DNA of 64,000 nucleotides, taken from Fimbriimonadaceae bacterium (lineage in GTDB: Bacteria; Armatimonadota; Fimbriimonadia; Fimbriimonadales; Fimbriimonadaceae). The position numbers and the translations under genes were made by a program. Shown piece by piece: positions 9,044 to 19,907 of the stretch. Location: NCBI GenBank assembly GCA_026129685.1, contig JAHCHO010000002.1:248001-312000 (forward strand), read 5' to 3'. The first letter of the stretch is position 1. The number at the start of each line of letters is the position of its first letter. Under the pieces are notes generated by a model. It was not told the DNA's origin. It saw only the letters and a list, made by a program, of their open reading frames with translations, and did not search any database.

Positions 9044-9077
9044 TTGCCGGTTAGCACTCTCGGCGGTATACTGCCAA
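9044..9077 (+). promoter_or_regulatory. groES1-groEL1 promoter with CIRCE-like HrcA operator
   Basis: TTAGCACTC (9051-9059), a nine-base spacer and TACTGCCAA (9069-9077) match CIRCE (TTAGCACTC-N9-GAGTGCTAA). The left arm is perfect and the right arm matches at 6 of 9 positions. The operator overlaps a sigma-70-type promoter: -35 TTGCCG (9044-9049), 17-base spacer, -10 TATACT (9067-9072). HrcA bound here would block RNA polymerase until heat stress. Confidence 0.82.
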
Positions 9078-9147
9078 CACGTTCGCCCGAAGCGAGGCTT
9101 CTGGGCGAACCACGATTCACGAGACACAGGAGCCCACGAAGGAAGCA

Positions 9148-11069
<1,922 letters not shown>

Positions 11070-11090
11070 TCCGGCCCGAGTCATCGCGGC

Positions 11091-11134
11091 AAGAGCGCCC
11101 CGTCCCCCCCTGGGATCGGGGCGCTCTTCAGTTT
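11091..11134 (+). terminator. terminator of groES1-groEL1
   Basis: A perfect 12-base inverted repeat, AAGAGCGCCCCG (11091-11102) and CGGGGCGCTCTT (11117-11128), encloses a 14-base loop. The run after the stem is only CAGTTT, so the U-tract is weak. It also faces the convergent gene ending at 11184. Confidence 0.75.
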
Positions 11135-11183
11135 CCGGGCCGACGGGAATGGGACGACGATCGGGTCCTGACCGGCCCGGTTC

Positions 11184-12347
11184 TCAGGTCCTCGGCTTCC
11201 CGAAGGGGCGCGGAGCGAAGGCGGCGAGGTCGCGGCTCGTCAGGGGTTTGGCGACGGCGTTGGTTCGCTCGCCCACCTGGATCAGACGCCCGTCCTTGGC
11301 GACCTTGGCGGTGAAGATCGCGTCGCCTACCACGAGGGTTGCCGCTGCCGCGCCGTCGGAAGGGAACGGCGCGTCCGACGGGCGCAGTGTCACCGTGACC
11401 CCGCCCGACGGTCGGGCCAGCCGCGCGGGGCCGAGCGTGGGCACGGGTGGCGGGGCGGGGGGCAGCGGTCCTCCCAATTGATGCCCCATCCGCAGTTCCC
11501 GAACCGCTAGCCCCCGACCCGTATGCGCGTCCACGACCACAAAGCGCGTGATACTCCCCTCGTCCGGATCGTAACCGCCGAGCGTCACGACGTACACGAG
11601 CACCAGTTGCCGGTTGGCGGAGGCGGCTCGGTGCTCGTCGTCCATCTCGTTCAGGTCGTTGGCGAAGTGCGGGATCGCCCAGCCGAACCGACGCTCGATA
11701 AGTCGCGGCGCGGGCAGGGGCGGCATCGTCGCGCAAACCCTCCAAGCTTCCGCGTCCGCTGCCGCCTCCGAGACACGATGGGAGCGTCCCGGGCGAGCCT
11801 CCGGCATGTAGCCGACGATGTTGGACACCCCGACCGGAAATCCGGAGAACACGTCAATGTGGACGGAACTGACCGGCCCAAACTGGAACACGGGCCGACC
11901 CGAGCGCCAGAGCGTGAAGTAGAAACGGTACGTGTCGTCGTCGTTGCGCGCCTCGATGTCGTGCGCGCGCACGGAGAAGGGTGGGCGCGCCTTCTCACCG
12001 ATGATCGCCGTCGCGATGCGGCGCGCGTCGTCCACCTTCAGCCTCTCCGCCGTCTCCCTATCGAAGCCCGGTGGTCGGATAACGGGGAGAAAGAGGTCTC
12101 CTACAAGATCGAGCTCATCAATGTAGGTCGCGCTACCAGGCCCAAAGTGCAACGAGATCACGTCGTCCCGCACCCGGAAGGTGCCCGAAGTGCGGTTGCG
12201 CCAAGCGACCTGGTTCGGTAGGGCCCCCGGATCGGCCAGGGCCCGGGCAACGATGCGATTGACCGCACCGAGTGCTCGATCGACGGCATCGTCCTGCTCA
12301 ACGGGGACCGCAAGGCAAGCGAGAATCAAGCAGGGCACTATGTTCAT
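11184..12347 (-). CDS. secreted protein of unknown function
   Basis: A 387-residue protein with a short export signal ('MNIVPCLILACLAVPV'). No domain is recognised with confidence. Features seen are a helical N-terminus ('AVNRIVARAL'), a segment 'AERLKVDDARRIATAIIGEK' followed by 'YRFYFTLWRSGRPVFQF' that is loosely like PepSY-type repeats, and a proline-rich linker 'PLPPAPPPVPTLGP' near residue 300. ATG 12347 has a good ribosome binding site (AAGGA four bases upstream). It lies downstream of another secreted-protein gene on the same strand, 65 bases away. Confidence 0.65.
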   Translation of the reverse strand: MNIVPCLILACLAVPVEQDDAVDRALGAVNRIVARALADPGALPNQVAWRNRTSGTFRVRDDVISLHFGPGSATYIDELDLVGDLFLPVIRPPGFDRETAERLKVDDARRIATAIIGEKARPPFSVRAHDIEARNDDDTYRFYFTLWRSGRPVFQFGPVSSVHIDVFSGFPVGVSNIVGYMPEARPGRSHRVSEAAADAEAWRVCATMPPLPAPRLIERRFGWAIPHFANDLNEMDDEHRAASANRQLVLVYVVTLGGYDPDEGSITRFVVVDAHTGRGLAVRELRMGHQLGGPLPPAPPPVPTLGPARLARPSGGVTVTLRPSDAPFPSDGAAAATLVVGDAIFTAKVAKDGRLIQVGERTNAVAKPLTSRDLAAFAPRPFGKPRT

Positions 12348-12412
12348 TTCGTCCTTCTAGCTTCCGATTGGTAGCCGTACCCACTGCAGGTAGACATCGC
12401 TGGGTTCGCCTC

Positions 12413-13669
12413 CTAGAAGGTAGGCCTCGGCAAACCCAGGTAGACGCCTCTGCGGCGCGCCCAGGGGTCGCCTCGCCGCAGCATCCCGCCGATCACTTTT
12501 GTGAACTGCCGCGACCCCGGAACCGGTTCATAGACGGGCGGGTAGTCCACGTTCGCGGACGCAAGAGCATCGTCCACCACGAAGCCGCCCTGAAGCAGAT
12601 TCAGGAGGACGAATGCGTGTTCCTGAATGCCGTGGGTCGGCGACGCGCTGGGTTGCGTCTGGCCCTTCGGAAGGTTGGTCCAAGCCGACCCCGGCCAGAG
12701 ACCTCCGCTCACGTTCTCGGCGAAGCCCAGGTAGGCCCGGTCCGGAATGATCGCTCCGGACCCGAAATCCAGAACACGAAACGCCTTTGGACCGAAATTG
12801 TCCGAGGACAGCGTGTGGCACGAGTACAGCGCGACGATGCTGTGGAACGGAATCCCGGCGGCCGCCTTCTCTCCGGTCCGCGCGCTCACCCCGTCTTGGC
12901 CTGAGAAAGCGATGAAGGGAACCGGCTCCAAGCCGTTCGAACTCGTGATACCCGCGGGCGATCCGTGCGTTACCCCGACGAACACGGTGGACTCCGTAAG
13001 TTTGCCAAGAACCGCCGCCGCCGATTCGCTTCGCGCGGGCGCCTCGGGTTGCGGATCGGGGTGACACGGCGGGAAGAGCTTGGTGTAAGCGGCGTACGTG
13101 ATGGCGTCGCTGGTGTCCTCGAACCCCTTCGACGGAGTCGGCGGCTGGCCGGGACCGACGCCTGTGCCCAGCAACTGCAACTTGTGGTGCGCCTGCACGG
13201 TGTAGACGTGCTCGTACGACAGGTTCGTCGAGGCGCCTTCGAACGGGATCCACGTCGCGCCCTCCCACCGACCCAGGTCCACTTTCGCGGCGGCGGTGAT
13301 CGCGATGGGGTCGCCGTTGACGAACGGCCAGGCGGTGAACCGAAACATGAGAACCTCGTTAGCCGGAACGAACCCGGCGTAGGTATCGATCACTTCGGAC
13401 CCAAGTTTGAGTTCGACATCGTGCCACCGCGCGTGGGCCCAGGTGTCGCCGGTAAGGCCAGGCTCGTTGCGAACCGGGGCGTGCCGGAACCGAATCTCGA
13501 ACTCCACCTTCGACCCGGAGACCCTCTGCCCCTGCGTCAGGCCGACCATCGTCGAGCCGTATTCGCCGATTCCGTAGGGTACGGCGTGAGACGAATCGGC
13601 GAACGCCGACCCTAACAACAGGGACGTGCCGACAACCCCAAGACCGATGCGAACAAGCGCGACTCCCAT
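12413..13669 (-). CDS. secreted protein of unknown function with a possible His/Cys dyad
   Basis: A 418-residue protein with a signal peptide, 'MGVALVRIGLGVVGTSLLLG' then 'SAFA'. ATG 13669 is chosen because the longer frame begins with TTG (13705) and adds a polar stretch before the signal. The N-terminal ~150 residues are predicted beta-rich. The second half holds 'STVFVGVTHGSPAGI' and, about 65 residues later, 'FHSIVALYSCHTLSSDNF'. This His-Gly then strand-Cys order resembles caspase/gingipain-fold peptidases, but the match is by eye and weak. The C-terminus has no sorting motif that I can identify. Confidence 0.6.
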   Translation of the reverse strand: MGVALVRIGLGVVGTSLLLGSAFADSSHAVPYGIGEYGSTMVGLTQGQRVSGSKVEFEIRFRHAPVRNEPGLTGDTWAHARWHDVELKLGSEVIDTYAGFVPANEVLMFRFTAWPFVNGDPIAITAAAKVDLGRWEGATWIPFEGASTNLSYEHVYTVQAHHKLQLLGTGVGPGQPPTPSKGFEDTSDAITYAAYTKLFPPCHPDPQPEAPARSESAAAVLGKLTESTVFVGVTHGSPAGITSSNGLEPVPFIAFSGQDGVSARTGEKAAAGIPFHSIVALYSCHTLSSDNFGPKAFRVLDFGSGAIIPDRAYLGFAENVSGGLWPGSAWTNLPKGQTQPSASPTHGIQEHAFVLLNLLQGGFVVDDALASANVDYPPVYEPVPGSRQFTKVIGGMLRRGDPWARRRGVYLGLPRPTF

Positions 13670-13819
13670 CTTGCCATCCCGTGGCGAGCCGACCGAGGCT
13701 CCCAAGCGCGATGTGAGCCCGTCCCCCCCCCCCCGAGGATGTGACGGCCCGAAAGACCCAACCCATGCAGACGCGGACGGTCGCCTCCGCTCCGGGGTTC
13801 ATCTCGTCCACAATGGGCG

Positions 13820-14602
13820 ATGCTCGTCACCTCCGACCTCATCGCAAGGCTGGCGCGGTCCAACGCGGTCTGGCTCGCCCGGGCCGTGCGCGCGGCCGGG
13901 GGGGACGTGCTCGAGATCGCGGGCGGCACCGCCGCGTTCTGCGGGGCGGGCAACGTTCTGACGCAAGCGGTCGGCATCGGGATCGAGCGGGACCCGTCCG
14001 ACCAGGAGTGGGAGAACCTCCTTGCCCACTTCCGAGGACGTTGCGAGCGCTTCGAACTGGCCGTCTCGCCTCTCGCGAAGGAGGGGTTCCGACGGCGGGC
14101 GGTTCAGGTCGCCGACGACGTCTCCGAGTTCGGAACGGTGCTGGTGCGCGAGACGGACGGCCCGATTCCAGACTCGCCTTCCGTCTCCGTCGAGGAACTG
14201 CCGAAGGAAGAGGCGCGCGCGTTCGTAGCCCTTTCCGCACCCTGGTTCTTCCCGGACGGCGCGCCGCCCGGTTTTGAGGACACGATCGTCGCCGCGAGTT
14301 CGATCGAGGGCAGCCACACCTTCGTCGTACGGGTGGCGGGCGACATCGTGGCGGGCGCGACGCTGGTCGCTTGCGACGGCATCGGCCGATTCATGGGCGG
14401 CGGGGTCGCTCCCGCGCACCGTGGGCGAGGGTACCACCGCGCCCTCATCGCCCACCGAATCCGGGTGGCCCGCGACCTCGGCCTTCCGCTCGTGAGTCAG
14501 GGCGCGGAACCGGGCACGGTTTCCCAGCTCAACGCCCAGCGCAACGGGTTCTCGATCGCCGCCATCGAACCCGTGTTCTGGGTGCGTCCCCAACCGGTCT
14601 AG
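13820..14602 (+). CDS. GNAT-family N-acetyltransferase
   Basis: A 260-residue protein whose C-terminal half (~residues 120-255) is a GNAT domain. The acetyl-CoA binding loop is 'GGGVAPAHRGRGYHRALIAH', followed by 'ARDLGLPLVSQGAEPGTVSQ' and 'AQRNGFSIAAIEPVFW'. The N-terminal half ('LARAVRAAGGDVLEIAGGTA') is probably a degenerate GNAT lobe. The acceptor is unknown. ATG 13820 is five bases after CACAAT (13809-13814), so the message may be leaderless. Confidence 0.75.
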   Translation: MLVTSDLIARLARSNAVWLARAVRAAGGDVLEIAGGTAAFCGAGNVLTQAVGIGIERDPSDQEWENLLAHFRGRCERFELAVSPLAKEGFRRRAVQVADDVSEFGTVLVRETDGPIPDSPSVSVEELPKEEARAFVALSAPWFFPDGAPPGFEDTIVAASSIEGSHTFVVRVAGDIVAGATLVACDGIGRFMGGGVAPAHRGRGYHRALIAHRIRVARDLGLPLVSQGAEPGTVSQLNAQRNGFSIAAIEPVFWVRPQPV

Positions 14603-14644
14603 GCCTTTCCACCCGCCACCCTTGGTCCGGAGCGAGGTTCCCGC

Positions 14645-14650
14645 TACGAT
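14645..14650 (+). promoter_or_regulatory. -10 element TACGAT
   Basis: TACGAT ends 7 bases before ATG 14658, with no ribosome binding site between. It supports ATG 14658 over the ATG at 14649, which overlaps this element. Confidence 0.5.
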
Positions 14651-14657
14651 GGCCGCC

Positions 14658-15359
14658 ATGTCGTCGCTCCTGCCCTGGCTCGTTGCCTCCATCGCCCTCT
14701 CCGGTTCGGGCGCAACCCCCAACAAGGAGGAGCATTCCCTCCTTCCAACCCTCAAGGTCGGTGACATATTCGTCTACGAGATGCGGGCCGAATCGAAAGC
14801 GGGGGAAAGGGCGTCGGGCATGAACGCGATCGTCGAGATGCACGTGGACGGTTTCGAGGACGGACTGATCCGTTTCAAGAACTACCAGAAGAACACCAAG
14901 ACCAAGGTCGGGGTCAAGGAAAGCTCCCTACCCGATTCGGTCTACGGCTCGAAGCTCAAGCCCACCGGCGAGATCGTCTGGATGGAGGTCCCCGCCTCGA
15001 GTCCCGAGCGGACCCGGTTCGGCCGTCTCATGCTGTTCCAAGTCCCCACCGAAAAGGTAGCGGTCGGCTCGAAGTGGACCTGGGCGACCGAGCCCTCGGC
15101 GGCCAACGGCCAGGTCGGCGCCGAGTCCCGCGCCGAATGCCTCGGCTTCGAGGAGCACGGGGGCACCCGGTGTGCCAAGGTGCGGGTCGCCGTCCGCGAG
15201 ACGTCCGGTGAAAAGCCCGCTTCCGGAACGATCGAAACCTGGGTTTCGCTCAAGGACGGTCTTGGCACCGAAATCCGCATGGCGTTCGAGAACACGCCCT
15301 TCGCTCCCGGCGTCGCCGGGTCGTTCCGGGCCACCTACATACGCGTGCCCGGCGCCTGA
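14658..15359 (+). CDS. secreted protein of unknown function
   Basis: A 233-residue protein with a signal peptide ('MSSLLPWLVASIALSGSGA'). It has a beta-rich body beginning 'LKVGDIFVYEMRAESKAGE' and ending 'TIETWVSLKDGLGTEIRMAF', which suggests a single beta-sandwich exported domain. The 6314-6877 lipoprotein has a similar 'VGD..VYE' opening and similar length, so the two may be distant relatives. It converges on the cytochrome gene with six bases between the stops. Confidence 0.68.
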   Translation: MSSLLPWLVASIALSGSGATPNKEEHSLLPTLKVGDIFVYEMRAESKAGERASGMNAIVEMHVDGFEDGLIRFKNYQKNTKTKVGVKESSLPDSVYGSKLKPTGEIVWMEVPASSPERTRFGRLMLFQVPTEKVAVGSKWTWATEPSAANGQVGAESRAECLGFEEHGGTRCAKVRVAVRETSGEKPASGTIETWVSLKDGLGTEIRMAFENTPFAPGVAGSFRATYIRVPGA

Positions 15360-15365
15360 TCGTGG

Positions 15366-16400
15366 CTACCCGCCCCCGAACTCCGCTTCGTTGACGCGAT
15401 CCTGAACCGTCGCCGACTTGAAGTCCATCCACCAAGCCTCGCCGTCCGCAAAGGTCGCGACCACCTTCATCGGCGCCATCGCGCCTCCGACCTTCTTGTA
15501 GTTCGTATAGTCGAAGGCGGTCACGACCGAGCCAAGCGAGCTGCGACGAACGTTGACCATCCGGACCAGCAATCCCGTCTTCGCGTCGAACGACAGCTCT
15601 TCCGTCGACAAAGTGGCGGGCCGGGAGCCGCGAACGACCACGACGCTCGCCTTGCCAACCGTGTCCTTGCCCGTCACGGTGAGGCGCTCCAACCCGTCGA
15701 ACGCGCTTTCGCCGCGCCAGGCCCGGCCCATGCGCCCGAAAATCGCCGCCGCCTCGTCGGTCACCGGGAAGCCGCCGTACCAGACCTGCTTGCCGTCCGA
15801 ACTCGCCTTGTGCGCGGGCGAAGTCAGCCGGAACTTGCCGCCGTCCGCCTGTACGAGTTCGAGCGGCGTGGTTTCGGGTTTGTGCGTTTCGTTGTTCGCG
15901 GCGGTCAGGGTTCCCTTTCGGACAAGGACGGGCGGGACCTTTCCAACGGCGGCGATGTGCTTGGCGAGCAGGTCTTCCGGCTTGGGCGCGGCCTCCATCC
16001 GCTCGTGACGCAGGCTGATTCCCGCCGGGAGCGGGGTGCCCGCCGGATGCTCTTTGCCCCCGTGGCACGAATGACACGTGATCTCGTTGCGGCCGTTGAA
16101 GTGCTTGGCGTTGATGTCCCGCTGCATCAGCACCATGTTGCGGGCGGTCTCCTTCGTCCGGTTGTCGGCGGCGTAGTCCTTCGGGTCGTGGCAGTCCGTG
16201 CATTGGAATTTGAGGGACGCCGCCATGAACTCCATCGCCGGAATCAGGTCGTTGGCCGGTACGCCCTTGAACACCTTGATGTTCTTGAACACCTGCTCGC
16301 AGGTGGGCGTCGGCTCTTGCGCGGTCGGTTGGGCGGAGACGACGACGATCGGCGCGATGCCGAGGGCAAGGAGAACGAGATGGGCGTATCGGCGCGACAT
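15366..16400 (-). CDS. diheme c-type cytochrome with reaction-centre cytochrome-like N-terminus
   Basis: A 344-residue exported protein with signal 'MSRRYAHLVLLALGIAPIVV'. Residues ~25-115 resemble the photosynthetic reaction-centre cytochrome c subunit family (PF02276): 'FKNIKVFKGVPANDLIPAME', haem site 'CTDCH', 'TARNMVLMQRDINAKHF' with a potential axial Met, and haem site 'CHSCH'. Only two haem motifs are present, against four in true reaction-centre cytochromes. The C-terminal ~200 residues are an unassigned beta-rich domain. No photosynthesis genes are nearby, so a respiratory or redox-sensing role is more likely. ATG 16400 is chosen because the ATG at 16409 overlaps the TATAAT -10 element. 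Confidence 0.78.
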   Translation of the reverse strand: MSRRYAHLVLLALGIAPIVVVSAQPTAQEPTPTCEQVFKNIKVFKGVPANDLIPAMEFMAASLKFQCTDCHDPKDYAADNRTKETARNMVLMQRDINAKHFNGRNEITCHSCHGGKEHPAGTPLPAGISLRHERMEAAPKPEDLLAKHIAAVGKVPPVLVRKGTLTAANNETHKPETTPLELVQADGGKFRLTSPAHKASSDGKQVWYGGFPVTDEAAAIFGRMGRAWRGESAFDGLERLTVTGKDTVGKASVVVVRGSRPATLSTEELSFDAKTGLLVRMVNVRRSSLGSVVTAFDYTNYKKVGGAMAPMKVVATFADGEAWWMDFKSATVQDRVNEAEFGGG

Positions 16401-16407
16401 GGGTCGC

Positions 16408-16413
16408 ATTATA
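16408..16413 (-). promoter_or_regulatory. -10 element TATAAT of the diheme cytochrome gene
   Basis: A consensus TATAAT on the minus strand ends 7 bases before ATG 16400. The first possible ATG (16409) overlaps the hexamer and would not be in the mRNA. No -35 match is visible at the usual distance. Confidence 0.6.
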
Positions 16414-16483
16414 GGTCAATGGCCGGGGAGGAGACGCCACGGGGATAGCGCGACCAATCGCCCCGCCACCCCTGGACCTCGTG

Positions 16484-16489
16484 TACAAT
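16484..16489 (+). promoter_or_regulatory. -10 element TACAAT for the riboswitch transcript
   Basis: TACAAT predicts transcription starting near 16496, exactly at the 5' strand of riboswitch helix P1 (16497). No convincing -35 is seen. Confidence 0.55.
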
Positions 16490-16496
16490 CTCCGTT

Positions 16497-16598
16497 GCAT
16501 CAAGAGCGGTTCGCCCAAAGGGCGAACCCGGCAACCGAGCCCTGAGACGGCCACGGTGCCCAAACGATGCGCGGCCCGCAGGCTGAAAAACGAGTCTC
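16497..16598 (+). ncRNA. SAM-IV-like (SAM clan) riboswitch
   Basis: Helix P1 pairs GCATC (16497-16501) with GATGC (16566-16570). Then comes AAGAGCGG, as in the SAM-I/SAM-IV core. P2 is a perfect 9-bp hairpin, GGTTCGCCC (16508-16516) with GGGCGAACC (16520-16528), leading into the signature CGGCAACC (16529-16536). P3 pairs ACCG/CGGT and GCC/GGC, followed by the signature GGTGCC (16555-16560). After P1 there is a further hairpin, P4 (16572-16585, loop CGCA). Then GTCTC (16594-16598) can pair with GAGAC (16544-16548) in the P3 loop, like the second pseudoknot of SAM-IV. There is no SAM-I kink-turn or P4 inside P1. The three-base P2 loop would not support the first pseudoknot, so it looks like a reduced variant. 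It precedes the gene at 16635. Confidence 0.82.
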
Positions 16599-16634
16599 TC
16601 GCCTTTCACCTTGTTCGGCCACGAGGACAGCCTC

Positions 16635-17159
16635 ATGGAACACGAACCCACGTCCCCCATCGTCATCGGCCGCTTCGACGGCACCTCGATTCTGATCGAC
16701 CCGCTTACGGGAATGGAGATCGCGACGACCGAGTCGCCTCGCGACCCCTTCGATTCCTTCGCCGACCCGGGGGAGCGCTACGCTCTCGCCGTCCGCTTGG
16801 TCGAGTTCGCGCACGCGCGCTATCCGCGCCATCCCATGTCCGAGCCGTGCCTGGCGGCTGCCCATGCCCTGATTCGCGGAGACGACGACGCGTGCGGGCG
16901 CCTTGACGAGTTGCGCGTCGCGTACGGCAACCTGGCGGGTACCGCCGGCTGGCTCGGGGTCAAGGTCGGCGACCCGAGCGCGGCCACGTGCATGGCGGCC
17001 TACCAGCTCGCTCGTCGCGACCCCGACGTGCTGGAGCGCGCGTTCCAGAACCTCGCGCTCATGGTGTATCTCGCCGAGCGAGGCGGGAATGCCACCGTCC
17101 GAAGAGAGTTCGAGCGCTTCGTCGACCTGCTGATCGAGCAAGGCTCCCGGCTCGGTTGA
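16635..17159 (+). CDS. protein of unknown function under the SAM riboswitch
   Basis: A 174-residue protein, predicted soluble, with no signal peptide or membrane segment. It starts with a short beta region ('SPIVIGRFDGTSILIDPLTG') and continues as an Ala-rich helical bundle ('RYALAVRLVEFAHARYPR', 'LAAAHALIRGDDDACGRL', 'LERAFQNLALMVYLAERG'). I do not recognise a family, and nothing resembles a methionine or SAM enzyme. ATG 16635 is preferred over TTG 16611 because GAGGA lies 7-12 bases upstream; GAGG there could pair with CCTC just before the ATG. It is a single-gene unit, ending at a bidirectional terminator. Confidence 0.72.
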   Translation: MEHEPTSPIVIGRFDGTSILIDPLTGMEIATTESPRDPFDSFADPGERYALAVRLVEFAHARYPRHPMSEPCLAAAHALIRGDDDACGRLDELRVAYGNLAGTAGWLGVKVGDPSAATCMAAYQLARRDPDVLERAFQNLALMVYLAERGGNATVRREFERFVDLLIEQGSRLG

Positions 17160-17199
17160 CCCGGGGGCGGGGCGTCGCGCCCGCTCCATGCTTGAAGTA

Positions 17200-17234
17200 G
17201 GCCCCTGCCCGGTCGAGGCGACCGGGCAGGGGCC
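17200..17234. terminator. bidirectional terminator between the 174-residue gene and groEL2
   Basis: A perfect 16-base inverted repeat, GGCCCCTGCCCGGTCG (17200-17215) and its complement (17219-17234), has a 3-base loop. It sits between two convergent genes. U-runs are poor on both sides, so its strength depends on the stem. Confidence 0.75.
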
Positions 17235-17247
17235 GAGGTGGACCTTG

Positions 17248-18972
<1,725 letters not shown>

Positions 18973-19362
18973 TCAAGCAGACGGAGCTCCGGACTCCCGC
19001 GCGATACGATCGCCCGAGATCTTGGCGGCTAGATTCCGCAGTCTCACTCCCAGATCGCGGAGTAGCTTCTCGTAGCTCGCCAACTCCTCCACCGAGCCCA
19101 TACGGAGTTCGGAGGCAATGCTCAACAGCGTTTCGACCTCGTTGAGGGAACCGAGCGCGATCCGGAGAAAGCGCAAGAAGTCCGCGTCGGAATCTCTTCC
19201 GGCTCCCTCCGCAATGTTGGCCGCCACGGACACGGCCGCCCGACGCAACTGCCCGGTCAGCCCGAAGGCCTCGGACGTCGGGAAAGACTGGGAGACCCGG
19301 TAGCTTTCGACGGCCATCCGGCGGGCAAGCTGCCAGACCTCGAGCTTCCGGTAATCCCTCAT
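18973..19362 (-). CDS. four-helix-bundle protein, 23S rRNA intervening-sequence (IVP) family
   Basis: The 129-residue protein is typical of the S23/IVP family: 'YRKLEVWQLARRMAVESYRV', 'QLRRAAVSVAANIAEGAGR', 'DFLRFLRIALGSLNEVETLL'. These proteins form four-helix bundles that assemble as pentamers. They were first found inside intervening sequences of 23S rRNA genes and are otherwise of unknown function. The gene lies between groES2 (48 bases upstream) and groEL2 (94 bases downstream) on the same strand, so it should be transcribed as part of the heat-shock operon. This placement is unusual. Confidence 0.88.
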   Translation of the reverse strand: MRDYRKLEVWQLARRMAVESYRVSQSFPTSEAFGLTGQLRRAAVSVAANIAEGAGRDSDADFLRFLRIALGSLNEVETLLSIASELRMGSVEELASYEKLLRDLGVRLRNLAAKISGDRIARESGAPSA

Positions 19363-19409
19363 CGCGACGCAACGCCATTGCTATGCCATGCCAAGCTGCC
19401 GAGCGAAGT

Positions 19410-19700
19410 TCAGCCAACGATCGCGTAGACCTGGTCCTCGTCGAGGATCGTGTACTCCTGGCCCTCGACGGTGACTTCGTTCCCGCCGTACTTGCTGAAG
19501 AGCACGCGGTCGCCGACTTTCACGGTCAGCGCGTTGCGCTCGCCGTTGTCGAGGGTGCGGCCGTTCCCGGTCGCGATCACGGTGCCCTCTTGGGGTTTCT
19601 TCTTGGCGCTGTCGGGGAGGAAAATGCCGCTGGCGGTCTTCTCCTCCTGCTCGACGAGTTGGACGACGATCTTGTCTCCGAGCGGTTTCAATGCCGGCAT
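19410..19700 (-). CDS. groES: co-chaperonin GroES (copy 2)
   Basis: The 96-residue GroES starts '[20 protein letters not shown]' and has the mobile loop '[20 protein letters not shown]' and '[20 protein letters not shown]'. ATG 19700 is chosen over the in-frame GTG at 19745 because family members begin near this residue and an AGGAGGA motif lies upstream, although the ~14-base spacing is long. First gene of the groES2 - IVP - groEL2 operon, behind a CIRCE-like operator. Confidence 0.95.
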   Translation of the reverse strand: MPALKPLGDKIVVQLVEQEEKTASGIFLPDSAKKKPQEGTVIATGNGRTLDNGERNALTVKVGDRVLFSKYGGNEVTVEGQEYTILDEDQVYAIVG

Positions 19701-19766
19701 AGGGTGTGTCTGAGTCCTCCTGATCGGTTCAAACGATGCGTTCACGGCGGACCGGGGGTCCGCACG

Positions 19767-19793
19767 TTAGCACTCTCGTGCTGTGTCTGCTAT
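19767..19793 (-). promoter_or_regulatory. CIRCE-like HrcA operator upstream of groES2
   Basis: On the plus strand TTAGCACTC (19767-19775), nine bases and GTCTGCTAT (19785-19793) match CIRCE. One arm is perfect and the other matches 6 of 9. It lies 66 bases upstream of the groES2 ATG. As at groES1, one arm has drifted, which suggests HrcA in this organism tolerates asymmetric sites. hrcA itself is not in the window. Confidence 0.8.
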
Positions 19794-19907
19794 TGTGAAC
19801 CCCGCCCCCCTCGGTCGTCAAGGGCGGGTTGGCAGAAACGGGACCAGAGTGCCAAAACTCGGTGGTCCTTTGGATTTCGGGGCTTCCGTCCTATACTCCA
19901 GGTGGAA

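Noticed and set aside
19383-19907. Upstream extension of the transglutaminase-like gene
   Set aside because: It runs opposite groES2 and through its CIRCE operator; the signal peptide starts at ATG 19908.
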